DNA from: Gammaproteobacteria bacterium
GTDB taxonomy: Bacteria; Pseudomonadota; Gammaproteobacteria; DAOWEP01
Direction: 5' to 3'
Length of the DNA stretch: 8,475 nt
Assembly (NCBI GenBank): GCA_030638455.1
Contig: DAOWEP010000074.1
Location: 1 to 8,475, forward strand
In this document: positions 1-5,794 of the stretch, piece after piece
Layout of the letters: every line of letters begins with the position of its first letter
How positions within the stretch are numbered: the first letter of the stretch is position 1
Made by a program: the position numbers and the translations under genes
Notes under the pieces: generated by a model
Told to the model about the DNA's origin: nothing
Database searches by the model: none
The model's input: only the letters and a program-made list of their open reading frames with translations

Positions 1-144
1 ACTGTCGATAGCAGGGTTAGGCCCTGCCAATATCAGCCGACCTTGATCCTGTAAGGATTGCAGGCGCTCAAGGTGTGCTGGACGTGCCTCCAGTCGTTTC
101 TCAAGACTGTTCTCTACATCCTCTCCAATAATTGTGTATAACAT
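1..144 (-). CDS. yciI: YciI family protein, N-terminal half (runs off the window)
   Basis: The reverse complement from 144 down to 1 is an open frame of 48 codons beginning MLYTIIGEDVENSLEKRL, too short to stand out as an ORF because it is cut by the window edge. It matches the N-terminus of E. coli YciI closely in pattern: the SLEKRL...RPAHL block (residues 13-25, with the family's conserved His at 24) and the GRL-x-x-AGP block (35-42). The family is a small dimeric ferredoxin-like fold of about 95-100 residues with no settled biochemical function, so about half is missing here. The start is supported by an AGAGGA ribosome site at 156-151, six bases before ATG and inside the end of yciB. Only two bases separate it from the yciB stop, so both are probably on one transcript with coupled translation. 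Identification is firm; function is unknown. Confidence 0.9.
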   Translation of the reverse strand, partial: MLYTIIGEDVENSLEKRLEARPAHLERLQSLQDQGRLILAGPNPAIDS

Positions 145-146
145 GA

Positions 147-737
147 CTAGTCCTCTTTACTTCTTTCGGAGTTAGGTTCGGAGTCAGCTTCAGGCTCAGG
201 TTGGATGTATTTGGAAATAAAGATTGATTGCAGAATGGTAAATGCCAGGGTAAGTCCCATTAGGCCGTAAAATTTAAAATCTACCCATGTATCGAAGTCA
301 TAATTAAAACCGATAAACAGGTTAAGAATGCCAAGAGCGGTAAAAAAACTAATCCAGGACAGGCTAAGTTTAGTCCATACGGATTCAGGTAGTTGAATCA
401 TATGATCCATCATTCGCTTGATGATGGGTTTATGTCCGATAAAGTGGCTGGCAAAAAAGACAATAGCGAATAACCAGTTGGCGATGGTGACTTTCCATAT
501 CAGGTAAGAGGGTTCTTTGAAGTAGATCGTGGCACCACCAAAGATAATGACCAGCACCAGCGTAATGATATGCATCTTTTCGATTTTCCGGTGCTTCAGC
601 CAGTTAAAACTGACCTGGAACAGGGTGGCCATAATGAGCACGCCGGTTGCGGTTACCATTCCTTCTATCTGGTCCTCATGGGATTTAAAGGTGATAAAAA
701 AGAGCAGGATCGGAAAGAAGTCAAAAAGAAATTTCAT
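147..737 (-). CDS. yciB: Inner-membrane septation-associated protein YciB (IspZ family)
   Basis: A 196-residue very hydrophobic protein beginning MKFLFDFFPILLFF, the hallmark start of the YciB/intracellular septation protein A family. It contains about five membrane segments (roughly residues 3-18, 29-46, 57-73, 82-100, 125-175 as two passes), the HRKIEKMH loop near residues 49-56, the FGGATIYF stretch (66-73) and the TW-x-x-F-K-x-YG block near 150-158. Members are inner-membrane proteins linked to cell division, intracellular spread in Shigella and envelope integrity, possibly acting with YciC; the molecular activity is not established. The last about 20 residues form an acidic, Pro/Glu/Ser-rich cytoplasmic-looking tail. 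The gene is the first of a minus-strand pair with yciI and is divergent from rnm. The start has only a weak ribosome site (GAGAA), but the conserved N-terminus makes it secure. Confidence 0.93.
   Translation of the reverse strand: MKFLFDFFPILLFFITFKSHEDQIEGMVTATGVLIMATLFQVSFNWLKHRKIEKMHIITLVLVIIFGGATIYFKEPSYLIWKVTIANWLFAIVFFASHFIGHKPIIKRMMDHMIQLPESVWTKLSLSWISFFTALGILNLFIGFNYDFDTWVDFKFYGLMGLTLAFTILQSIFISKYIQPEPEADSEPNSERSKED
151..156 (-). promoter_or_regulatory. Ribosome binding site of yciI
   Basis: On the minus strand AGAGGA lies six bases upstream of the yciI ATG and within the last codons of yciB. It decides the yciI start and fits translational coupling of the two genes. Confidence 0.75.
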
Positions 738-881
738 GTGGTTCTCGTTAGCTATTGGATAGATATTCGTATGTCATTGTTAATGCTGTAGTGTACTTGA
801 ATTGTTACGTTAGCAATAGGCCGTATATATCTGGTTTCTGGTTGAAACAGTCAAAGACAATGACTCCGTCCAAATGTTATT
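738..881. promoter_or_regulatory. Divergent control region between yciB and rnm
   Basis: This 144-base stretch separates two genes reading away from each other, so it must carry promoters for both directions. It is AT-rich and has no credible ORF. On the plus strand there is a -10-like TATTAT at 878-883. I could not find a well-spaced -35/-10 pair for yciB on the minus strand. Two copies of a 13-base near-identical sequence lie inside it (746-758 and 808-820). Confidence 0.5.
746..820. repeat. Imperfect 13-base direct repeat in the divergent region
   Basis: CGTTAGCTATTGG (746-758) and CGTTAGCAATAGG (808-820) agree at 11 of 13 positions with starts 62 bases apart, close to six helical turns. 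The placement between divergent genes is what an operator pair would look like, but two imperfect copies in AT-rich DNA can also be chance. Confidence 0.25.
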
Positions 882-883
882 AT
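854..883 (+). promoter_or_regulatory. Candidate promoter of rnm-yciO
   Basis: AAGACA (854-859; 4 of 6 to TTGACA) and TATTAT (878-883; 5 of 6 to TATAAT) are separated by 18 bases. The expected RNA start would fall near 889-891, at or just before the second in-frame ATG of rnm. Weak by itself; supported only by position. Confidence 0.3.
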
Positions 884-1757
884 GTTCTTTATGTCCTTAA
901 AATATGACTTACATTCCCATTCAACTGCATCGGATGGCTCCTGGTGCCCGGAAGAACTGGTCAAAATGGCAGGCAGGCAGCAAGTGGATGTGCTGGCCCT
1001 TACTGACCATGATACTACAGCCGGAATTACAGAGGCGATGCAGGCCGCTGCCAGTCAGGGTCTGAAGTTTATTCCCGGGGTGGAGATTTCCGTTAGCTGG
1101 AGAAAACAGACGGTCCATATTGTGGGGCTGAATATAGACCCTTCATGCAAATTATTGCAGCAAGGGCTGGAAAAGCTCCGTGGTTTCAGGGATTGGCGGG
1201 CCGAAGAAATTGGCCGAAAACTGGAGAAATCAGGCGTAAACAACGCACTGGAAGGCGCCAGGGCTTATGCTAAAGGATCTTTGATCACAAGAACGCATTT
1301 TGCGCACTATCTGGTAGAAAAGGGGTTGGCAAAGGATGTACGTGATGTGTTCAAGAAATTTTTGATCAGGAATAAACCAGGACATGTTGCCGGACAATGG
1401 GCAGATCTTGACCAGGCAGTTGGCTGGATACGCAGTGCAGGAGGGCAGGCGGTAATCGCGCACCCTGCGCGTTACCGCATGACGTCAACCAAATTAAAGA
1501 AGTTGATTAGTGATTTTGTTGAATGCGGTGGTGAGTGCATTGAGGTAGTTTCCAGTAGTCACAGCCGTGACGAGCGACATATTATGGCCGGCTTTGCCAG
1601 AACCTATGGGTTGCATGCATCCTGTGGCTCGGATTATCACGGGCCGGAAAATCCCTGGGTGCACCTTGGCAAGTTTGCGGACTTTCCGGAAGGGTGTACG
1701 CCTGTTTGGGAAAGTGAGCGCTGGAAAGCTCCCACTGAAATTTCTGTATTACGATAA
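882..1757 (+). CDS. rnm: PHP-domain 5'-3' exoribonuclease RNase AM (YciV/TrpH family)
   Basis: A 291-residue PHP-superfamily phosphoesterase. Metal-binding motifs are all visible: DLHSHST (9-15), TDHD (41-44), GVEIS with Glu68, His79, His194 in IAHPARY, and GSDYH with Asp250 and His252. The R-T-H-F-A block (137-141) is typical of the YciV/TrpH branch rather than of histidinol phosphatases or polymerase PHP domains. In E. coli this protein is RNase AM, reported to trim 5' ends of rRNAs; a Chromobacterium relative hydrolyses 3',5'-nucleotide bisphosphates. The length is normal for the family. The start is uncertain: ATG at 882 and ATG at 891 are both in frame, neither has a Shine-Dalgarno sequence, and the family's usual N-terminus fits 891 better (288 residues). 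It is followed 12 bases later by yciO, a pairing common in gammaproteobacteria. There is no trp biosynthesis operon here despite the old name. Confidence 0.92.
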   Translation: MFFMSLKYDLHSHSTASDGSWCPEELVKMAGRQQVDVLALTDHDTTAGITEAMQAAASQGLKFIPGVEISVSWRKQTVHIVGLNIDPSCKLLQQGLEKLRGFRDWRAEEIGRKLEKSGVNNALEGARAYAKGSLITRTHFAHYLVEKGLAKDVRDVFKKFLIRNKPGHVAGQWADLDQAVGWIRSAGGQAVIAHPARYRMTSTKLKKLISDFVECGGECIEVVSSSHSRDERHIMAGFARTYGLHASCGSDYHGPENPWVHLGKFADFPEGCTPVWESERWKAPTEISVLR

Positions 1758-1769
1758 AGGCCGTCATTC

Positions 1770-2399
1770 ATGAGTCAGTTCTTTCAGATTCATCCTGAAA
1801 ATCCTCAATTGCGTTTGATTCATCAGGCGGTGGAAATCTTGCGTGGTGGAGGCGTGATCGTGTATCCAACAGATTCCAGCTATGCGCTGGGTTGTTTGAT
1901 AGGTAACAAGAACGCGACGGAGCGTATTTACAGGATACGTCGTCTGGATCACAAGCATAATTTTACTCTGGTGTGTCGGGATCTTTCTGAAATAGCAGTG
2001 TATGCAAAGGTAGACAACAGTGCGTACCGGATGATGAAGGCAAGGACTCCAGGTCCTTACACCTTTATCTTCAAGGCTACTCATGAAGTTCCGCGTCGCT
2101 TGCAGAAGAAAAAACGCAAGACGATCGGCATACGGATACCGAAAAACGAAATTAGCCAGGCAATGCTTGAGCACTTGCAGGAACCATTAATGAGTTCAAC
2201 GTTAATACTGCCCGGAGAAGAGTTGCCAATGATTGACCCGGAAGAGATGCGAGAGCGTTTGCAGCATGACGTAGATCTTGTAATTGATGGGGGTAACTGC
2301 GGTTTTGAGCCTACTACTGTGGTGGATATGGTGGATGGTTATCCGCAGGTCGTGCGTGCCGGCAGGGGTGATGCATCTCTATTTGAAGAAACGGCCTGA
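1770..2399 (+). CDS. yciO: YciO, Sua5/YciO/YrdC family RNA-binding protein
   Basis: A 209-residue protein, near the 206 of E. coli YciO. The N-terminal half has the family signature GGGVIVYPTDSSYALGC (26-42), followed by the RIRRLDHKHNFTLVCRDL stretch (substrate/RNA-binding region) and PGPYTFIFKAT. The centre has KTIGIR-x-P and the C-terminal part LVIDGG...PTTVVD, also typical. The fold is that of TsaC/Sua5, which makes threonylcarbamoyl-AMP for the t6A modification of tRNA, but YciO proteins are a separate branch whose role is less clear. The YciO-type sequence, rather than TsaC-type, is indicated by the PTDSSYA motif and by the neighbour rnm. The ATG is preceded by AAGG nine bases upstream, and the gene probably shares a transcript with rnm. 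I see no terminator after it. Confidence 0.9.
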   Translation: MSQFFQIHPENPQLRLIHQAVEILRGGGVIVYPTDSSYALGCLIGNKNATERIYRIRRLDHKHNFTLVCRDLSEIAVYAKVDNSAYRMMKARTPGPYTFIFKATHEVPRRLQKKKRKTIGIRIPKNEISQAMLEHLQEPLMSSTLILPGEELPMIDPEEMRERLQHDVDLVIDGGNCGFEPTTVVDMVDGYPQVVRAGRGDASLFEETA

Positions 2400-2485
2400 A
2401 TCCTTTATGTTGTTCATTCATAAACAGCAACAAATGCTGGATTTTGAAATATATAATAAAATGATAATAATCAATATATTGCAGT

Positions 2486-2496
2486 TATAATATAAT
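2486..2496 (+). promoter_or_regulatory. Tandem -10 boxes in the promoter region of the M50 protease-trpS unit
   Basis: The 132-base gap 2400-2531 is very AT-rich from about 2440 onward and contains two overlapping perfect TATAAT hexamers (2486-2491 and 2491-2496), 36 and more bases before the protease start. No good TTGACA-like element lies at 17 bases from either; TTGAAA at 2444-2449 could pair only with AATAAT at 2466-2471. A promoter here is likely because the gap follows the rnm-yciO pair, but which hexamer is used is open. Nothing else is seen in the gap. Confidence 0.45.
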
Positions 2497-2531
2497 GCCA
2501 TTTATAGATAAAGACCTGTTGGGATGCTAAC

Positions 2532-3236
2532 ATGATGTCGTTTAACACGGCCCAGCAAGTAGCCGTTTGGTTAGTGCCTGTATTATTAGCAATCACGGTT
2601 CACGAAGTAGCCCATGGTTGGGTGGCTATGAAATTGGGTGACCGGACTGCCCAAATGATGGGGCGCCTGACGCTAAATCCATTCAAACATATAGATCCTG
2701 TTGGAACAGTTTTGGTGCCATTGGTTCTGTTGTTGTTACCGGGTGGTTTTATTTTTGGTTGGGCCAAACCAGTACCCGTTACCTGGCAAAACCTTAGACA
2801 TCCTAAAACGGATATGGCGCTGGTGGCAATTGCTGGCCCGATGGTAAATTTATTCATGGCCATATTATGGGCCATTGTGCTTAAGGCTGGTCTGTTAATG
2901 GGCGTACAGACAGGTTCTCCAGGCATGTTTCTGGTTGCGGTCGGAATGGCCGGGATTTTTATAAACACAATCCTGATGATGTTGAACCTGTTACCATTGC
3001 CGCCTCTGGATGGGGGTCGTGTTCTGGTAGGTTTATTACCTGGCCCATTGGCCTGGAAGGTAAGCCAGTTGGAACCTTATGGTATTATTATTCTGGTTGT
3101 TTTGTTGGCTACGGGTCTTCTGGGTCATATCATAGGAGCGCCTATTTTCTGGTTGATTGATGTGTTTACCGATATGGCGGGATTGTCATCATCCTACAAA
3201 TACATGCTATTACGCTCTTTGGGCGTGATGGGGTAA
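2532..3236 (+). CDS. Site-2 protease family (M50) membrane metalloprotease
   Basis: A 234-residue polytopic membrane protein of the compact COG1994 type (site-2 protease/SpoIVFB relatives without PDZ domain). The zinc motif HEVAH is at 24-28 in the first membrane segment, directly followed by G-W-V-A-x-x-x-G-D; the third zinc ligand lies in N-L-L-P-L-P-P-L-D-G-G-R (152-163) with Asp160. Between them are the conserved GRLTLNPFKHIDPVGT loop (44-59), GWAKPVPV (76-83) and A-G-P-x-x-N (101-106). Thus all catalytic residues are present. About five to six membrane helices are apparent and length is normal. Substrate is unknown; relatives cut within or next to membrane helices. Two ATGs in tandem start the gene, with weak GGGA 7 bases before the first. 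It lies 47 bases before trpS, so the two are probably cotranscribed, an arrangement seen in many proteobacteria, though no functional link is implied. Confidence 0.9.
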   Translation: MMSFNTAQQVAVWLVPVLLAITVHEVAHGWVAMKLGDRTAQMMGRLTLNPFKHIDPVGTVLVPLVLLLLPGGFIFGWAKPVPVTWQNLRHPKTDMALVAIAGPMVNLFMAILWAIVLKAGLLMGVQTGSPGMFLVAVGMAGIFINTILMMLNLLPLPPLDGGRVLVGLLPGPLAWKVSQLEPYGIIILVVLLATGLLGHIIGAPIFWLIDVFTDMAGLSSSYKYMLLRSLGVMG

Positions 3237-3266
3237 AGCATTTTTTTAAAACGATTCAATAGAAGC

Positions 3267-3272
3267 AGAGGG
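3267..3272 (+). promoter_or_regulatory. Ribosome binding site favouring a TTG start for trpS
   Basis: AGAGGG lies 11 bases before TTG at 3284 and 26 bases before the first in-frame ATG (3299). The ATG has no ribosome site of its own in reach, so TTG is the better supported start, although 11 bases is a rather long spacing. Confidence 0.5.
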
Positions 3273-3283
3273 TAAAAAAGAAA

Positions 3284-4501
3284 TTGAATACTGTAAACAT
3301 GCAACAGCAACGTGTCTTGTCGGGTATGCGTCCGACCGGGGCGCTGCATCTGGGTCATTATCATGGAGTATTGAAGAACTGGCTCAAACTGCAACATGAA
3401 TATGAATGCTTCTTTTTTGTTGCAGATTGGCATGCGTTAACCACGCATTATGAAGACCCACATGGAATTTCCGATCATGCCATGGAGATGGTGATTGATT
3501 GGCTGGCCGCAGGGGTTAACCCCGGTTCAGCAAAGCTGTTTATCCAGTCTCGTGTACCGGAGCATGCCGAGCTGCATTTGTTGTTATCAATGATCACTCC
3601 GCTGGGTTGGCTGGAAAGGGTGCCAAGTTATAAGGACCAGCAGGAAAAGCTCAAGGAGCGCGATCTGGCCACGTATGGCTTTCTCGGATACCCGTTACTC
3701 CAGAGTGCGGATATCCTGATCTATCGCGCGGGTCTGGTGCCGGTAGGTGATGACCAGGTGGCTCATGTAGAGCTAACACGTGAGGTAGCAAGACGCTTTA
3801 ACCACTTGTATGGACGTGAGCCCGGGTTCGAAGAAAAAGCTGAGGCAGCGATCAAAAAGATTGGCAAGAAGAATGCGAAGCTTTACAAAGATTTACGAAA
3901 GAAATATCAGGAAAAGGGTGATCATGAGGCGCTTGAGGTCGCAAGAGCCTTACTGGAGGGACAGCAGAATATTACACTTGGTGATCGTGAGCGCCTGTAC
4001 GGCTATCTGGAAGGTGGTGGCCGAATCATTTTGCAGGAGCCACAGGCATTGCTGACACCCACTTCTAAGATGCCTGGTCTGGATGGTCAGAAGATGTCCA
4101 AGTCCTATGACAATGGTATCTTCCTGCGAGAAGACCCTGAATCTGTACAGAAAAAAATACGAACCATGCAGACTGATCCGGCCAGGGTACGTCGTACAGA
4201 TCCAGGGGATCCTGCTAAATGCCCGGTCTGGCAACTACACGAGGTTTACTCAGACGAGGGCGTTCAAACATGGGTCAAGGAGGGGTGCACTACTGCGGGT
4301 ATTGGTTGTCTTGAGTGTAAACAACCGGTTATAGATAGTGTCTTAAGTGAATTGGCACCTATCAGAGAGAGGGCTCAGGAATTTGTCGAGGACCCGAATC
4401 TGGTCCGTGGTATCATAGCCGAAGGATGTGAAGCAGCCCGTGACGTGGCTCGGGAAACCCTGGATGAGGTCAGGCAGGTCATGGGGCTGGCCTATCGTTA
4501 G
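3284..4501 (+). CDS. trpS: Tryptophan--tRNA ligase, long form with four-Cys motif
   Basis: Class I aminoacyl-tRNA synthetase charging tRNA-Trp in the cytoplasm. Visible motifs: SGMRPTG (13-19), HIGH-like HLGHY (22-26), ADWHALT near residues 47-53, GYPLLQSADIL, the VGDDQ-x-x-H-x-E-L-T-R block, and KMSKS (270-274). Length is 405 residues, against about 330 for E. coli or Bacillus; the difference includes an insertion of about 60 charged residues (roughly 184-247) before the KMSKS loop, as in many beta- and gammaproteobacterial TrpRS. After KMSKS, Cys313, Cys335, Cys342 and Cys345 form C-x21-C-x6-C-x2-C, nearly the spacing of the [4Fe-4S] site described in Thermotoga maritima TrpRS. The chosen start is TTG at 3284; if ATG at 3299 is used the protein has 400 residues. 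The unit probably begins with the upstream protease gene and ends at the hairpin at 4616-4652. Confidence 0.96.
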   Translation: MNTVNMQQQRVLSGMRPTGALHLGHYHGVLKNWLKLQHEYECFFFVADWHALTTHYEDPHGISDHAMEMVIDWLAAGVNPGSAKLFIQSRVPEHAELHLLLSMITPLGWLERVPSYKDQQEKLKERDLATYGFLGYPLLQSADILIYRAGLVPVGDDQVAHVELTREVARRFNHLYGREPGFEEKAEAAIKKIGKKNAKLYKDLRKKYQEKGDHEALEVARALLEGQQNITLGDRERLYGYLEGGGRIILQEPQALLTPTSKMPGLDGQKMSKSYDNGIFLREDPESVQKKIRTMQTDPARVRRTDPGDPAKCPVWQLHEVYSDEGVQTWVKEGCTTAGIGCLECKQPVIDSVLSELAPIRERAQEFVEDPNLVRGIIAEGCEAARDVARETLDEVRQVMGLAYR

Positions 4502-4615
4502 CGTTCAGGATCGTCGCTAGTATTTAGGGTAATTGCTTTGGCTAATTAATAAACAGGCCTTGATAGCTCACGTTTTAGGATGGGTTTCACAATTGGGTCT
4601 TGCAAATAGGCTCTA

Positions 4616-4652
4616 GTGGCAAGCATACTCTGCTTGCCATCTTATTATTTAT
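4616..4652 (+). terminator. Rho-independent terminator after trpS
   Basis: TGGCAAGCA (4617-4625) pairs perfectly with TGCTTGCCA (4631-4639), extended by a G-U pair at 4616/4640, with a five-base loop TACTC. The 3' side runs into TCTTATTATTTAT, a moderately U-rich tail. The stretch 4502-4615 upstream of it holds no credible ORF, tRNA or conserved leader that I can see; it is the long 3' untranslated part of trpS. Confidence 0.75.
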
Positions 4653-4681
4653 AACTAAAAAGATAATTACAGGCTTTATTT
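4640..4681 (+). promoter_or_regulatory. AT-rich leader of scpA with possible promoter
   Basis: Because a terminator lies just upstream, scpA should have its own promoter close by. The 42 bases contain -10-like hexamers TATAAC (4650-4655) and GATAAT (4662-4667), but no convincing -35 box at the proper distance, and the second would leave a leader of only about 8 bases. A weak ACAGG ribosome site ends at 4673, eight bases before the ATG. Confidence 0.25.
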
Positions 4682-5716
4682 ATGACAGATGCGGATGTTC
4701 AAGCAGCTTCGGCCGAAACAGCAGTTATGTCTGAAGCGGAAGAGCTTTCGGATAATCCCACTTCTGATACGTCATTGAATGAAGCGTCAGATATGAATAC
4801 TGTAGCCATTGTCAATACCAACGATCAGCAACAGGAGCCCCAGCAAGCCGAAATACCCTTTGCGGTGGTGCAGGGTGAAAACGTTACAACGTTGCCTCAG
4901 GATTTGTATATCCCACCCGATGCCCTTGAGGTATTTCTAGAGGCATTTGCAGGTCCGCTGGATCTGTTATTGTATTTAATCAAGAAGCAGAATCTGGATA
5001 TTCTTGATATCCCGATCGCGGAAATCACTCGCCAGTATATGGAATATATAGAGTTGATGCAGGAAATGCGTCTGGAGTTGGCGGCGGAATATCTGGTCAT
5101 GGCCGCCATGCTGGCAGAGATTAAATCACGCATGTTGTTGCCAAGACCGATTGAGGCGGATGATGAAGATGATCCTCGCGCCGAACTTGTGTGTAGATTG
5201 CAGGAATATGAACGGTTCAAGAAGGCAGCGGAAGACATCAACATGCTGACTCGTGTAGAGAGGGATATATTCCCGGTTGTAAATGTAGGTATCATTGAAA
5301 AGAAGGTCGTTAAACAGGAACCGGAGATTGACCTGAAAGAGCTGATGTTTGCGTTCAAGGATGTCTTGCGCCGGGCAGAGATGTTTTCCCATCACCATAT
5401 ACAGCTTGAACCTTTGTCTGTACGGGAGCGAATGTCGATTGTGCTAACAAAGGTAGATGCTGAAAAATTTACAGACTTCACATCGTTGTTTGATGTTAAA
5501 GAAGGGCGGATGGGTGTAGTGGTAACCTTTTTGGCGATCCTGGAGTTGATCAAGGATTCGCTTCTTGAACTGGTGCAGGCGGAGGCATTTGGTCAGATCC
5601 ATGTGAAGACTGCAACCTCAGTAGAGCCACAACAGACATCAGATCAACAATCAGGCTATGCGTCAGAACACGAATCAGAAAACGAGCCAGAGCCAGTATC
5701 AGAACAGACATCTTGA
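4682..5716 (+). CDS. scpA: Segregation and condensation protein A (kleisin), with acidic tails
   Basis: ScpA is the kleisin that bridges the heads of the Smc dimer and binds two ScpB copies, forming the Smc-ScpAB condensin that organises replicated chromosomes. The N-terminal kleisin domain is clear: EVFLEAFAGPLDLLLYLIKKQNLDI-type sequence from residue 83, then ITRQYMEYI and the AAEYLVMAAMLAEIKSRMLLP helix. The C-terminal winged helix begins near LSVRERM (245-251) and runs through VVTFLAILELIK. At 344 residues it is longer than the usual about 250-300. The excess is a low-complexity acidic/polar N-terminus (residues 1 to about 65) and a Glu/Ser/Gln-rich C-terminus (312-344). The start at 4682 has a weak ACAGG; internal in-frame ATGs at 4727 and 4793 lack better sites, so part of the N-terminal extension could be untranslated. 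scpB follows 78 bases later. Confidence 0.93.
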   Translation: MTDADVQAASAETAVMSEAEELSDNPTSDTSLNEASDMNTVAIVNTNDQQQEPQQAEIPFAVVQGENVTTLPQDLYIPPDALEVFLEAFAGPLDLLLYLIKKQNLDILDIPIAEITRQYMEYIELMQEMRLELAAEYLVMAAMLAEIKSRMLLPRPIEADDEDDPRAELVCRLQEYERFKKAAEDINMLTRVERDIFPVVNVGIIEKKVVKQEPEIDLKELMFAFKDVLRRAEMFSHHHIQLEPLSVRERMSIVLTKVDAEKFTDFTSLFDVKEGRMGVVVTFLAILELIKDSLLELVQAEAFGQIHVKTATSVEPQQTSDQQSGYASEHESENEPEPVSEQTS

Positions 5717-5794
5717 AGCTATTAGCCTGTTCTGAAAAATATTAGCCAACAGATTTTGCGTATAGAATGCATCGACAGCTTATGAACTACAGCA

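Noticed and set aside
2407..2426. Short inverted repeat TTTATG/CATAAA after yciO, considered as a terminator
   Set aside because: It has only six A/T-rich pairs, a nine-base loop and no T tail.
3212..3247. Hairpin ACGCTC/GGGCGT at the end of the M50 gene followed by a run of seven T
   Set aside because: Fourteen bases separate the stem from the T run, and the stem lies inside coding sequence, so it does not have the form of an intrinsic terminator. The protease and trpS are therefore treated as one unit.
4580..4609. Nine-codon frame (MGFTIGSCK) before the trpS terminator, considered as a leader peptide
   Set aside because: It has no proper ribosome site, no Trp codons, and it lies after trpS rather than before it, so attenuation is not supported.
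4897..5358. Long minus-strand open frame (153 codons) opposite scpA, and similar antisense frames opposite rnm, yciO, trpS and rluB
   Set aside because: They are shadows of well-identified genes, with compositions that reflect the opposite strand and no recognisable domains or ribosome sites.
5738..5768. Possible promoter for scpB (TATAGA or TAGAAT near 5761-5768)
   Set aside because: No -35-like hexamer is found at 16-18 bases, and scpA and scpB are normally cotranscribed.
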